The notes under the pieces were generated by a model. It was not told the DNA's origin. It worked only from the letters and a program-made list of their open reading frames with translations, and did not search any database. Positions 44,824-60,341 of a stretch of DNA of 64,000 bases are shown here, piece by piece. The translations under genes and the position numbers were made by a program. Each line of letters opens with the position of its first letter. Position 1 is the first letter of the stretch. Source of the DNA: Lachnoclostridium sp. An138 (GTDB taxonomy: Bacteria > Bacillota > Clostridia > Lachnospirales > Lachnospiraceae); NCBI RefSeq assembly GCF_002160765.1, contig NZ_NFLF01000008.1, forward strand, positions 1 through 64,000, written 5' to 3'.

Positions 44824-45201
44824 ATGGCAAAGTTAACAACCGCTGAGTTTATTGAAGCGATTAAAGAGTTATCCGTATTAGAGCTGAACGAGCTGGTAAA
44901 GGCTTGTGAGGAAGAGTTTGGCGTATCTGCAGCAGCAGGCGTAGTTGTAGCGGCAGCAGGAGCTGGCGAGGCAGCAGCAGCTGAGGAGAAGGATTCCTTC
45001 GACGTAGAGCTGACCAGCGCTGGAGATTCCAAGGTTAAGGTTATCAAGGTTGTTCGTGAAGTAACCGGACTTGGCCTGAAGGAAGCTAAGGACTTGGTAG
45101 ACAGCGCTCCGAAGGTAATCAAGGAGGGCGTATCCAAGGCTGAGGCTGACGAGCTGAAGGCTAAGCTGGAGGAGCAGGGAGCAAGCGTAACCCTGAAATA
45201 A
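44824..45201 (+). CDS. rplL: 50S ribosomal protein L7/L12
   Basis: L7/L12 is the multicopy stalk protein that recruits translation GTPases. The 125-aa product has an N-terminal dimerisation domain ([20 protein letters not shown]), an Ala/Gly-rich hinge ([20 protein letters not shown]), and the C-terminal factor-binding domain with [27 protein letters not shown] precedes the ATG, and a terminator follows. Confidence 0.98.
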   Translation: MAKLTTAEFIEAIKELSVLELNELVKACEEEFGVSAAAGVVVAAAGAGEAAAAEEKDSFDVELTSAGDSKVKVIKVVREVTGLGLKEAKDLVDSAPKVIKEGVSKAEADELKAKLEEQGASVTLK

Positions 45202-45224
45202 GTTCTTTCAGACAAAGGATTCGA

Positions 45225-45257
45225 GAGGACAGAGACAGTGGTTTCTGTCCTCTTTTT
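45225..45257 (+). terminator. terminator/attenuator after rplL
   Basis: GAGGACAGA and TCTGTCCTC form a stem followed by TTTTT. It separates rplJL from rpoBC, which has its own promoter, and may be a partial attenuator. Confidence 0.8.
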
Positions 45258-45341
45258 GCGTAGTGAGACGGAATTTCCGGAGACGCTGCGGGCAGAGAAA
45301 AAGTATATAAAAGAAATGCTGAAAATTTTTGAATTTAGTGC

Positions 45342-45370
45342 TTGACACAAATTTTGCATTGTGGTATCAT
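45342..45370 (+). promoter_or_regulatory. promoter of rpoBC
   Basis: TTGACA (45342-45347), a 17-bp spacer and TATCAT (45365-45370) form a strong sigma-A promoter about 108 bp upstream of rpoB. Confidence 0.85.
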
Positions 45371-45477
45371 GTACAGTGCACTATTGTGGTGAGCTGGGCT
45401 CTAAATTCATTTTATTTTTTATGAAAAAAATGACGAAATAGCAGCTGACTTCCATATTAAATAAGGGGTGAACGTCA

Positions 45478-49389
<3,912 letters not shown>

Positions 49390-49422
49390 TCGTATAACGA
49401 ATAATAGAAGGGAGTGCCATTC

Positions 49423-53133
<3,711 letters not shown>

Positions 53134-53181
53134 AAAGATTCAATATAACTGACAGGAAGTACCGCAGAGGCGGGATATGAG

Positions 53182-53229
53182 GGCAGGGCATCCTGCAGGC
53201 TGCTTACACAGTCTGCGGGATGCCCTGCC
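53182..53229. terminator. hairpin downstream of rpoC
   Basis: GGCAGGGCATCC and GGATGCCCTGCC are perfect 12-bp arms with additional inner CTGCAG/CTGCGG pairing. No T-run follows, but the position just after rpoC suggests a terminator or RNA-end stabiliser. Confidence 0.65.
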
Positions 53230-53296
53230 GCATATCGGAACATGGCCTGGTAATTATGAAAAAACTAGGAAATATATAAAAGAATTGTGAAAAGGA

Positions 53297-53324
53297 TTGA
53301 CATTGTCTCTGTAAGTGTTAAGAT
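53297..53324 (+). promoter_or_regulatory. promoter of the DUF5685-DnaJ pair
   Basis: TTGACA (53297-53302) and TAAGAT (53319-53324) are 16 bp apart, about 100 bp before the gene. Confidence 0.6.
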
Positions 53325-53424
53325 CTCAAAATAGCAGGCATTATGTGATTCGCAAAACATCCTTCGGCTGAGAAAAAAGAGGAAAGCTCCGGACAGCTGA
53401 AGAAAGCATCAAAGGAGTGAGCGA

Positions 53425-54249
53425 ATGTTTGGATATATTGAATGCAACCGCTCAAAGCTTTCCAAAGAAGAACTGGAACGTTATCAGAGTGTGTACTGTG
53501 GTCTGTGCAGGAACCTGAAAGAGAGATATGGAGGAATGGAAAGGCTCAGTCTGAGCTATGACATGACGTTTGCGGTGCTGTTTCTTTCTTCTCTGTATGA
53601 ACCGGAGGAAAAGGTAGAGAAATTCCGCTGCAGTATTCATCCCCTGAAGACGCGGACAAGTGTGGAAAATAAATTTACGGAATACGCGGCGGATATGACA
53701 GTTGTGCTGGCGTATTTCAAGGCCCTGGACGATTGGAAGGACGAAAAAAAGCCGGGAAAGCGCTGGTACGCCGGGATACTGAGCAAGGCTTATCAGGAAG
53801 TGGAGAAAGCATATCCCAGGCAGTGCCAGGCGGTATCATCCAGCATCCGGGAACTGGAACTGATCGAGAAAGACAGGGATTCCAATCCCGATCAGGCTAT
53901 CAACTGCTCAGGCAGGATGCTGTCGGAGCTCTTTGTCTGGAAAGAGGATTTCTGGAGCAACAGTCTGCGGACCTTTGGCTATGAGCTGGGCCGCTTTATT
54001 TATCTGATGGATGCTACGCTGGATTATAAAAAAGATTTTCGAAAACGCAATTATAATCCTCTGTTTAAAATGGGAAAGCAGCCGGAAGAAATGGAGGCGT
54101 CTTTGAGTCTGCCTCTCGGAAATGCTATGGAGGTATTCGAAAGACTTCCGCTGGTGCAGGATGCGCATCTGCTGCGGAATATTCTGTATGGAGGAGTATG
54201 GCAGCAGTATTACGCAAAGCTGCGTGGGAAGGAGACGGATCATGATTGA
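53425..54249 (+). CDS. DUF5685 family protein
   Basis: This 274-aa protein of unknown function begins FGYIECNRSKLSKEELERYQ, then SVYCGLCRNLKERYGG, with a conserved C-x2-C. A later Cys is in FRCSIHP. The middle contains NSGRMLSELF-like NCSGRMLSELFVW and LGRFIYLMDATLDYKKDFRK. The family is common in Clostridia and tends to sit beside a DnaJ-domain gene, as here, with an 8-bp overlap. That suggests a shared function, possibly metal- or chaperone-related, but this is not shown by sequence. Confidence 0.88.
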   Translation: MFGYIECNRSKLSKEELERYQSVYCGLCRNLKERYGGMERLSLSYDMTFAVLFLSSLYEPEEKVEKFRCSIHPLKTRTSVENKFTEYAADMTVVLAYFKALDDWKDEKKPGKRWYAGILSKAYQEVEKAYPRQCQAVSSSIRELELIEKDRDSNPDQAINCSGRMLSELFVWKEDFWSNSLRTFGYELGRFIYLMDATLDYKKDFRKRNYNPLFKMGKQPEEMEASLSLPLGNAMEVFERLPLVQDAHLLRNILYGGVWQQYYAKLRGKETDHD

Positions 54250-55021
54250 CGATCCCTACAAGGTTCTTGGTGTGTCCAGGGACGCGACAAAGGAAGAGAT
54301 AAAAAGAGCATACAGGAAAAAAGCGAAAGAATACCATCCGGATCTGCATCCGAATGATCCTCATGCGGCTGAAAAGATGAATGAGATCAATGAAGCCTAT
54401 GATATGCTGAATAATCCTGAGAAATATAAAAGGCAGCAGAATGCTTACGGCGGGTACGGCCAGAGCTCTTACGGAGGAAGCCAGAGCCAGAGAGGCTATG
54501 GCCACCAGGGGCCTTATGGTAATGGAGGCTATGGCCAGAACGGCTCGTATGGGAACGGCGGGTACGGCCAGGACCCCTTTGGCGGTTTTGGAAGCTTTGA
54601 GGATTTCTTCGGCGGATTCTGGGGAATGCATACCGGGCCGGAGCAGCCGCGCAGCATGCCCGGCGACAGCGAGGACATCAGACAGGCCATTGATTTTATT
54701 AATATGGGCCGGTATCAGTATGCGGATTCTACGCTGAACGCCATGCCGGGATCGCAGAGGAACGCAAGATGGTACTACTTAAGCGCACTGGCCAATTACG
54801 GACTGAATAATCAGATGCTGGCAGTTTCCCAGATTCAGAAGGCCCTGCAGCTGGACCCCAATAACGCTTTGTATCAGAGGACACTGCAGAGCTTCCGTTA
54901 TGCGGAGAACAATTACAATCAGAATGGACAGGATTACCAGCGTCAGGCGGAAGGAATGGACAGGTTCTGCCGCAGCTTTTGTCTGGCACAGCTGTTCTGC
55001 ATGCTCTGCTGCCGCTGCTGA
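54242..55021 (+). CDS. DnaJ-domain protein with Gly/Tyr-rich linker
   Basis: This 259-aa protein has an N-terminal J domain (residues 1-62: DPYKVLGVSRDATKEEIKRA, YRKKAKEYHPDLHPND) with the HPD motif for Hsp70 stimulation. A low-complexity Gly/Tyr/Gln/Ser region follows (~70-135), including YGNGGYGQ repeats and FGGFGSFEDFFGGF. Then comes a short TPR-like helical segment (AIDFINMGRYQYADSTLNAM), and the end is cysteine-rich (FCRSFCLAQLFCMLCCRC). It lacks the zinc-finger and substrate domains of true DnaJ. The ATG at 54242 overlaps the DUF5685 stop by 8 bp. Confidence 0.9.
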   Translation: MIDDPYKVLGVSRDATKEEIKRAYRKKAKEYHPDLHPNDPHAAEKMNEINEAYDMLNNPEKYKRQQNAYGGYGQSSYGGSQSQRGYGHQGPYGNGGYGQNGSYGNGGYGQDPFGGFGSFEDFFGGFWGMHTGPEQPRSMPGDSEDIRQAIDFINMGRYQYADSTLNAMPGSQRNARWYYLSALANYGLNNQMLAVSQIQKALQLDPNNALYQRTLQSFRYAENNYNQNGQDYQRQAEGMDRFCRSFCLAQLFCMLCCRC

Positions 55022-55087
55022 TTGGAGGGCAGATGGCGGCTGACAGAGACAGAGCCGGCTGATGCAGTTTTGAAAAAACGGAAGAAG

Positions 55088-55153
55088 GGAGACAGTCCCG
55101 TTGAAATTCAAGGCATGGGAAAGCTTGAATGCTGCGGGACTGTCCCCCTTTTT
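55088..55153. terminator. nested bidirectional hairpin
   Basis: Outer arms GGGAGACAGTCCCG and CGGGACTGTCCCCC enclose an inner TTCAAG/CTTGAA stem, followed by TTTTT on the plus strand. It separates the DnaJ-like gene from the convergent kinase. The GGGACTGTCCC core could be a dispersed repeat in this genome. Confidence 0.75.
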
Positions 55154-55165
55154 GGGTTTCAGAGG

Positions 55166-56584
55166 TTAAAGCAGGGTATCTTTGTTCTGCTTCTGCCTCA
55201 GCGGAATCTGAAAAGTAAAGCAGCTGCCTTTCCCGGGCTTACTTTCTGCCCAGATAGTTCCATGATGGGCTTCAATAATCCATTTTACAAGAGGAAGACC
55301 CAGGCCGGTGTTGCTGCCTCCCGGACTGCGGGAAGGATCTGCCCGGTAGAAACGCTGCCAGATCCGTTCCAGATCTTCACTGGCAATGCCGATGCCGTCA
55401 TCGGCAATGCTGCACAGCGCAGAGCCGTCCCGGGCTGAGAGGGAAACTTTGACGAATCCGCCGGAGCGGCCGTATTGAACGGCATTTTCCAGCAGGTTCA
55501 GAAAGACCCGGACCAGACTTGCCTGATCACCGTCCACAATGATTTCCGGCGCAATCTCGCAGTCAATGCGGATTTGACGCTGGCCGGCCATATCCTGGCA
55601 CTGCTCCGTAGTCATGGATGCCACCAGGCTTAAGTCAGTGGGAGCCATGGTGAGCTGCTGGCTTCCGTTGTCTGCCCGGGCAAGCATCAGCAGCTGAGAG
55701 ATCAGAGAGGACATCTTTCCGGCCTGCTCCAGGATAATTTCCAGTCCTTCTTTCTGCTCCTCCGGTGTCGCATCGGGGAGCAGGGCATATTCCGCCTGGG
55801 AAGTGATGACAGCCACAGGAGTGCGCAGCTCATGGGAAGCGTCAGAGGTAAACTGGCGCTCATGCTCGAAGGAGGTCTCCAGGCGTTCGAACATTTCATT
55901 GAAGGTATCAGCAAGCTGCCGGATTTCACCCTGGGTACGTTCCGTGGGGATGCGCGCAGACAGGTCTCCGCCTGCGCCGATGGTCTCAGCAGTCTGCCGG
56001 ATCTCCTCTATGGGAAGAAAAGCCCGCCGGGTGATGGAATAACCCACCAGAAGCGCTACGGCAATCAGCAGGGGACAGGCAATCAGGAGGACGAGAAGCA
56101 TGGTGCGCTCTACGGAGAACAGGGTTTCCGAGGGAAGAACGCCGCGTATCCAGAGGATCTGACCGTCTTGAGAGAGAGCTGCGTCATAGACAGACCAGGT
56201 GCTTTCTCCGGTGGAAAAGGTCTGGAAGGAATAGGCTTTCAGAACCGTGTCCGCAGGAAAATTTGTAGGGACGCTGCCGGCGATCAGCCGTCCCTGCTCA
56301 TCGTAAATGCTGAAAATCACTCCATCTTCATAGAAACGAATATCATCGTCCAGCTCGTAGGAACCATTTTCAAAATCAATATCATCCACAAAATCCAGGA
56401 CGACTTCCTCAAGGCGGGAATCGGATTCTCTCTGAAGAAGGCTTCTGGAAATGGAAAAGATAAATCCAAACAGGAGCAGAACGATCAAAACCAGCATGCA
56501 GGCATACCAGAGAGTGACCTTCTGCTTGATGGACAAGCCTTTTCCGGAAAAATGTTTTTTTCCCTGTTTTTTCATGTTTTTCAT
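55166..56584 (-). CDS. sensor histidine kinase
   Basis: This 472-aa two-component kinase has two transmembrane helices (residues ~20-42 and ~165-190) enclosing an extracytoplasmic sensor. A HAMP linker (ITRRAFLPIEEIRQTAETIG) follows, then HisKA with the phospho-His in SDASHELRTPVAV. The ATPase domain has LLENAVQYGRSGG (N box), DDGIGIASEDLERIWQRFYR (G1/F) and GGSNTGLGLPLVKW (G2). It is translated from an ATG overlapping the response-regulator stop by 4 bp. The signal is unknown; the divergent lipoprotein may be its target or accessory. Confidence 0.95.
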   Translation of the reverse strand: MKNMKKQGKKHFSGKGLSIKQKVTLWYACMLVLIVLLLFGFIFSISRSLLQRESDSRLEEVVLDFVDDIDFENGSYELDDDIRFYEDGVIFSIYDEQGRLIAGSVPTNFPADTVLKAYSFQTFSTGESTWSVYDAALSQDGQILWIRGVLPSETLFSVERTMLLVLLIACPLLIAVALLVGYSITRRAFLPIEEIRQTAETIGAGGDLSARIPTERTQGEIRQLADTFNEMFERLETSFEHERQFTSDASHELRTPVAVITSQAEYALLPDATPEEQKEGLEIILEQAGKMSSLISQLLMLARADNGSQQLTMAPTDLSLVASMTTEQCQDMAGQRQIRIDCEIAPEIIVDGDQASLVRVFLNLLENAVQYGRSGGFVKVSLSARDGSALCSIADDGIGIASEDLERIWQRFYRADPSRSPGGSNTGLGLPLVKWIIEAHHGTIWAESKPGKGSCFTFQIPLRQKQNKDTLL

Positions 56585-57255
56585 GATTCTATCCTCATGA
56601 CGTATCCGGCGCCCCGGACTGTGTGAATCAGCTTCTGTGAAAAGCCTTCATCAATTTTTTTCCGCAGATAGCGGATATAGACATCTACCATATTGGAGCC
56701 GCCTTCATAGTCAAAGCTCCAAACATGCTGCTCGATCTGTTCCCGGGAAAGGACACGTCCCTGATTCCGCATCAGATATTCCAGCATGGCGTATTCTTTT
56801 CCGGAGAGTTCTATGAAGTGTCCGGCCCGGCTGACCATGTGGCTTTTCAGGTCTACGGTCAGATCTCCCAGAACCAGTTCATCGGTGGTGTGCTCTGTAG
56901 AACGCCGCAGCATGACGCGGATACGGGCCAGAAGCTCCTCAAAGGCAAAGGGTTTTACCAGGTAATCGTCTGCTCCGCAGTCCAGACCGGCGACCCGGTC
57001 GTCCACGCCGTCCCGGGCTGTCAGAAAGAGGACTGGAACCCGGTTTCCCTCCGCGCGTATCTTTTTTAATACCTCGATGCCGGAAAGCCCCGGCAGCATG
57101 ATATCAAGAATCACTGCGTCATAAGGCGATACTGACAGATAATCCAGGGCTTCCAGCCCATCGCCGCAGGCATCCACGCTGTAGTGTTCTTTTAAAAGCC
57201 GTTTCTTTATAATAGTCTGTAAATGAATTTCGTCTTCTACTACCAGAAGCCGCAT
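56581..57255 (-). CDS. OmpR-family response regulator
   Basis: This 224-aa regulator has a receiver domain at residues 1-115 (acidic pair Glu-Asp in LVVEDE, phospho-Asp in DAVILDIMLPG, Thr in LFLTARD, Lys in YLVKPF). The winged-helix DNA-binding domain at ~125-224 shows LSGKEYAMLEYLMRNQGRVL and SNMVDVYIRYLRKKI. The ATG at 57255 has GATGAGG upstream; the ATG at 57264 lies too close to its AAAGG. It pairs with the kinase overlapping its 3' end. Likely targets include the direct repeats upstream of the divergent lipoprotein. Confidence 0.95.
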   Translation of the reverse strand: MRLLVVEDEIHLQTIIKKRLLKEHYSVDACGDGLEALDYLSVSPYDAVILDIMLPGLSGIEVLKKIRAEGNRVPVLFLTARDGVDDRVAGLDCGADDYLVKPFAFEELLARIRVMLRRSTEHTTDELVLGDLTVDLKSHMVSRAGHFIELSGKEYAMLEYLMRNQGRVLSREQIEQHVWSFDYEGGSNMVDVYIRYLRKKIDEGFSQKLIHTVRGAGYVMRIES

Positions 57256-57380
57256 CTGCCTCATCCTTTCTGCCGCCGGAACAGGAAGCAGTCCAGGACT
57301 GGTCTTCTGCTCCGGTATTTTTCTTCATTATAAGAGATCCAGATGAAAATAGCATTAAAAAATTTTTTTGAGATTGTTTT

Positions 57381-57417
57381 TTCTTTTAATGTTCTTTTAA
57401 TTTTCATAAGATAGGAT
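57381..57417 (+). promoter_or_regulatory. OmpR-type direct repeats and promoter of lipoprotein gene
   Basis: TTCTTTTAAT occurs at 57381-57390 and 57392-57401, an 11-bp period typical of tandem OmpR/PhoB boxes. A TAGGAT -10-like box lies at 57412-57417, 68 bp before the lipoprotein start. Binding of the divergent regulator just upstream would activate the promoter from the -35 position. Confidence 0.6.
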
Positions 57418-57484
57418 AGACTCATCAAAGGGAGACACCCAAAAGAAAATCAAAGTAAAAATAGAAGAAAGAGAGGAACTTGTT

Positions 57485-58090
57485 ATGAAGAAAAAATTAT
57501 TAGCGGCGGCCGGAGTGATTGGATTACTGGTATTGGCGGGATGCCAGAATACGAGCAGCAGTGAGACTGAGCAGCTGAAGCAGCAGATAGCCCAGCTGGA
57601 ACAGCAGGTGACAGAGCTGGAGAACAGCAATGGTGCTTCCGATACAGCGGATGACACTGCGAATGCAGGCACAGATACAGCGGCAGCGGACACAGGCACA
57701 GACGCGGCAGCGGATACCTCCGCAGACACATCCGCAGCAGATGCGTCTTCCACAGACACGTCGGCTTCCTCTGCGGAAACAGCAGGGAGCACAGCGGTTC
57801 CGACTATCGATGAACTGACGACAAAGGTAGATGAGTTTGTGCAGAAGGCTGACGCGGAAGCGGCCTCCTCTGCGGAAAAAACGCTGGAAAATTATTTTAC
57901 GCTGAAGCAGGAAGCGGAAGAAATCGACCGCAGCCTGGAGCGTTACGAGGATGATCTGGAGTATCAGTACAGAAACGGCTCTCTGACCCGTGACGATTAC
58001 CGGACCAAAGAAAGAGAAGCGGATCTTCTGGAAGATAAGCTGGATGCGGCAGAAGACACGCTGGAATTCGTGTATGGAATTGACGACTAA
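57485..58090 (+). CDS. secreted lipoprotein with coiled coils and Thr/Ala/Asp-rich linker
   Basis: This 201-aa lipoprotein has a signal peptide with lipobox LVLAGC, cleaved before Cys20. A heptad coiled coil follows (SETEQLKQQIAQLEQQVTEL), then a low-complexity Ala/Asp/Thr/Ser stretch (~55-100) and a C-terminal charged helical region. Phrases there are LKQEAEEIDRSLERYEDDLE and DLLEDKLDAAEDTLE. No enzyme motif is visible. It is divergent from the histidine kinase/OmpR pair and may be regulated by it. AGAGAGG lies upstream. Confidence 0.9.
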   Translation: MKKKLLAAAGVIGLLVLAGCQNTSSSETEQLKQQIAQLEQQVTELENSNGASDTADDTANAGTDTAAADTGTDAAADTSADTSAADASSTDTSASSAETAGSTAVPTIDELTTKVDEFVQKADAEAASSAEKTLENYFTLKQEAEEIDRSLERYEDDLEYQYRNGSLTRDDYRTKEREADLLEDKLDAAEDTLEFVYGIDD

Positions 58091-58172
58091 GGAAAAGACA
58101 GGTCCAGAATCAGAGAAGTATGAGAGAAGTATAAGAGAAGTATGAAAGACGGCCCTGAACAGCAGAGGCTGA

Positions 58173-58219
58173 AATGGAAGAGGCTCCGGAGCATGAAAGA
58201 TTCCGGAGCCTCTTCCATT
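58173..58219. terminator. strong terminator hairpin
   Basis: AATGGAAGAGGCTCCGGA and its exact complement are 18-bp arms with an 11-nt loop, in the gap between the lipoprotein gene and the convergent deacylase. The rest of the 267-bp gap shows no gene. Confidence 0.85.
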
Positions 58220-58357
58220 CCGGCGGGCAGTGAGCCAAGCGGATACGTTTACGCATCCCTTTGGCGGATGCCGCAGAGGATTGACTGTGAGCCAAACGGT
58301 ATTACCATTCGGTAAATATTGTGGATTGGGAAAAGCTCGTATGTGCCTTTTCCGCTT

Positions 58358-58909
58358 TTATAATTCTACAAAAACCGGCGCGTGGCCCAGGGCCGGAATC
58401 AGCTTGTCCAGCACATCCGAGGTCTTAAGCTTCAGGCTGGAGGTATTGATACAGGGGTGGCAGCCGAATTCCTCCTGAGCTGTTACCTCCCTGTCAATAA
58501 TCAGCTGAACCTGATTATCTGAGTCATTCATCAGCCCGAGGATCGTGGCTGAACCGGGAGTCACGCCCAGGTATTTTTCCATATACTCGGCCGGGGCAAA
58601 GGAAAGGCGCGAGGACCCGATCTGCTTGGAAAGATCTTTTGTCTTAAACTGCTTGCCGCCCGGCATCAGAAGCAGATAAAATTTCGTCTTCTGGGCATTG
58701 CAGAGAAAAAGATTCTTGCAGATATCGATACCGAGAAGATCGTCCACGCCCTTGCAGTCTTCAATAGTCATGGCCACATCATGGTCAACGCGGACGAAAG
58801 GAATCTCCAGCTTTTCCAGAAGATCGTAGACTGCCATTTCCCTGGGAAGACGGCCTTCCGGTTCAGGTCGTGTGTTATAAAGGTGACGGTCAATATGTAT
58901 TTCACTCAT
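58358..58909 (-). CDS. prolyl-tRNA deacylase / YbaK-like editing protein
   Basis: This 183-aa protein matches the free-standing ProXp/YbaK editing domain (prolyl-tRNA synthetase associated domain), which hydrolyses mischarged tRNA such as Ala-tRNA(Pro). It has AVYDLLEKLEIPFVRVDHD, CKNLFLCNAQKTKFYLLLMP with the conserved Lys, and RLSFAPAEYMEKYLGVTPGS. The C-terminal VQLIIDREVTAQEEFGCHPC-INTSSLKL loop follows. Whether it removes Ala or another residue is not decided by sequence. It is a single gene on the minus strand. Confidence 0.9.
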   Translation of the reverse strand: MSEIHIDRHLYNTRPEPEGRLPREMAVYDLLEKLEIPFVRVDHDVAMTIEDCKGVDDLLGIDICKNLFLCNAQKTKFYLLLMPGGKQFKTKDLSKQIGSSRLSFAPAEYMEKYLGVTPGSATILGLMNDSDNQVQLIIDREVTAQEEFGCHPCINTSSLKLKTSDVLDKLIPALGHAPVFVEL

Positions 58910-58932
58910 TTTTATAAGCCTCCTGTTTCATA

Positions 58933-59010
58933 AAGCTTCTGTCTTTTAAGCCTTCTATTATACAAGGCTTCGGCTTTACAAGCTTTCTGTCCTGTAAGCT
59001 TTTTCCTGTG
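58933..59010. repeat. imperfect 15-16-bp tandem repeat
   Basis: Five units begin AAGCTTCTGT, AAGCCTTCTA, AAGGCTTCGG, AAGCTTTCTG and AAGCTTTTTC at 58933, 58948, 58964, 58980 and 58996. They fill the gap between two minus-strand genes. Possible hairpins within (AAGCC/GGCTT) make a terminator role plausible. Confidence 0.55.
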
Positions 59011-59012
59011 AT

Positions 59013-59885
59013 TTACCGGGTCCAGCGTCCGCTTGCGCCGCAGGGAAGCACAAGACCCGTGGATGTGACAGGCAGGCCGATTTCCTGAGAGTCTACGGTT
59101 CCTCCAAAAGACTTCAGTTCCAGAGAAATCATGTAGGTCAGTACGGCCGGGGCCAGTCCTGTGGTGTAGGAATTGACGAGAAAGAACAGCGGCTTCTCGT
59201 TTAAAAGCTGCGCGCAGAGATGAATCAGCGGATGGATGGCATCTTCGATCTTCCAGATCTCTCCCTTGGGACCACGGCCGTAGGAAGGAGGGTCCATGAT
59301 AATGCCGTCGTAGTGATTCCCACGGCGGATTTCACGCTCTACAAATTTCATGCAGTCATCCACAATCCAGCGGATGGGAGCCTCGGCAAGTCCGGAAGAG
59401 CGGGCATTCTCTCTGGCCCAGCCTACCATGCCCTTGGAAGCGTCCACATGTGTGACGGCTGCGCCGGAAGCGGCCGCGGCCAGCGTGGCGCCGCCTGTAT
59501 AGGCGAACAGGTTCAGCACCTTTACGGGATGGTCTGCGTTTTTGATCAGTCCGCCGAACCAGTCCCAGTTGGCAGCCTGCTCCGGAAAGAGGCCGGTATG
59601 CTTGAAGCTGAAGGGTTTCAGATTGAAGGTGAGAGGGGTGGAGCCGCAGAGGGGATAGCGGATGGTCCACTGCTCCGGAAGATTCCGGAATTCCCATTCT
59701 CCTCCGCCCTTTTTACTCCGGTGGTAATGACCGTTCGGCTTCTTCCAGCCGGACAGTGTGCGCGGTGTATCCCAGATGACCTGGGGATCAGGGCGTACCA
59801 GCTGGTAAGAGCCCCAGCGTTCCAGCTTTTCTCCTTTGGAAGTATCCAGTATTTCATAATCAGTCCAGTTGTTGGCGATCCACAT
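59013..59885 (-). CDS. RlmI-like class I SAM-dependent rRNA methyltransferase
   Basis: This 290-aa protein belongs to the RlmI/RlmK group of class I methyltransferases. It has the SAM motif VLNLFAYTGGATLAAAASGA around 137-156, HVDASKGMVGWARENA, and the DPPS(Y/F)GRGPKGEIWK catalytic motif for base methylation. The N-terminal part (WIANNWTDYEILDTSKGEKL) differs from the PUA domain of E. coli RlmI, so its rRNA site is unknown. AAGGAGAATCTT supports ATG 59885. It overlaps the upstream ThrE-like gene by 26 bp. Confidence 0.9.
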   Translation of the reverse strand: MWIANNWTDYEILDTSKGEKLERWGSYQLVRPDPQVIWDTPRTLSGWKKPNGHYHRSKKGGGEWEFRNLPEQWTIRYPLCGSTPLTFNLKPFSFKHTGLFPEQAANWDWFGGLIKNADHPVKVLNLFAYTGGATLAAAASGAAVTHVDASKGMVGWARENARSSGLAEAPIRWIVDDCMKFVEREIRRGNHYDGIIMDPPSYGRGPKGEIWKIEDAIHPLIHLCAQLLNEKPLFFLVNSYTTGLAPAVLTYMISLELKSFGGTVDSQEIGLPVTSTGLVLPCGASGRWTR

Positions 59886-60321
59886 AAGATTCTCCTTTTT
59901 TCTTGAAAAACAGACGGAACAATCCGTCCATGACAATAATAGACATGGCAATCATGCCGGCAGCCACCAGTGTCTCTGTCACATAGTGGGATGTCAGGTT
60001 ATCCGCCCGAAGCATGGAATCTACGATATGATACATTCCGGCGCCGGGAACCAGCGGCAGGATACCGGGAATCACAAAGACTGTCACAGGAGTCTTCAGA
60101 ATCCGGGCGAGAAGCTGGGCGCAGAGGGAAACCAGGCAGCCGGAGATGAAAGTAGCCGTCCCCACATTCAGCCCGCGGTCTTCCAGAAGCAGATAAAGAG
60201 CCCACCCGGCCGCTCCGGCCAGCCCGGCAAACAGAATATGGCGGCGGGGAGTATTTAAGATAAAGCAAAAAGCTACCACGGCCAGAAAAGAGCCGGCGGT
60301 TTCCAGAAGCATGTCAGGCAC
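59860..60321 (-). CDS. threonine/serine exporter, small subunit (YjjB-like)
   Basis: This 153-aa integral membrane protein has about four to five helices and matches the C-terminal ThrE_2 domain of amino acid exporters. ARILKTPVTVFVIPGILPLVPGAGMYHIV is conserved in pieces (VIPGILPLVPGAGMY). It overlaps the downstream methyltransferase start. Together with the next gene it forms a split ThrE, like YjjP/YjjB of E. coli. Confidence 0.92.
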   Translation of the reverse strand: MPDMLLETAGSFLAVVAFCFILNTPRRHILFAGLAGAAGWALYLLLEDRGLNVGTATFISGCLVSLCAQLLARILKTPVTVFVIPGILPLVPGAGMYHIVDSMLRADNLTSHYVTETLVAAGMIAMSIIVMDGLFRLFFKKKGESYVDRQQLD

Positions 60322-60341
60322 CTCCTAATGTCTGCAAAGAT

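Noticed and set aside
44808-45359. Minus-strand Ser/Ala-rich frame
   Set aside because: It is the complement of rplL with its Ala-rich hinge.
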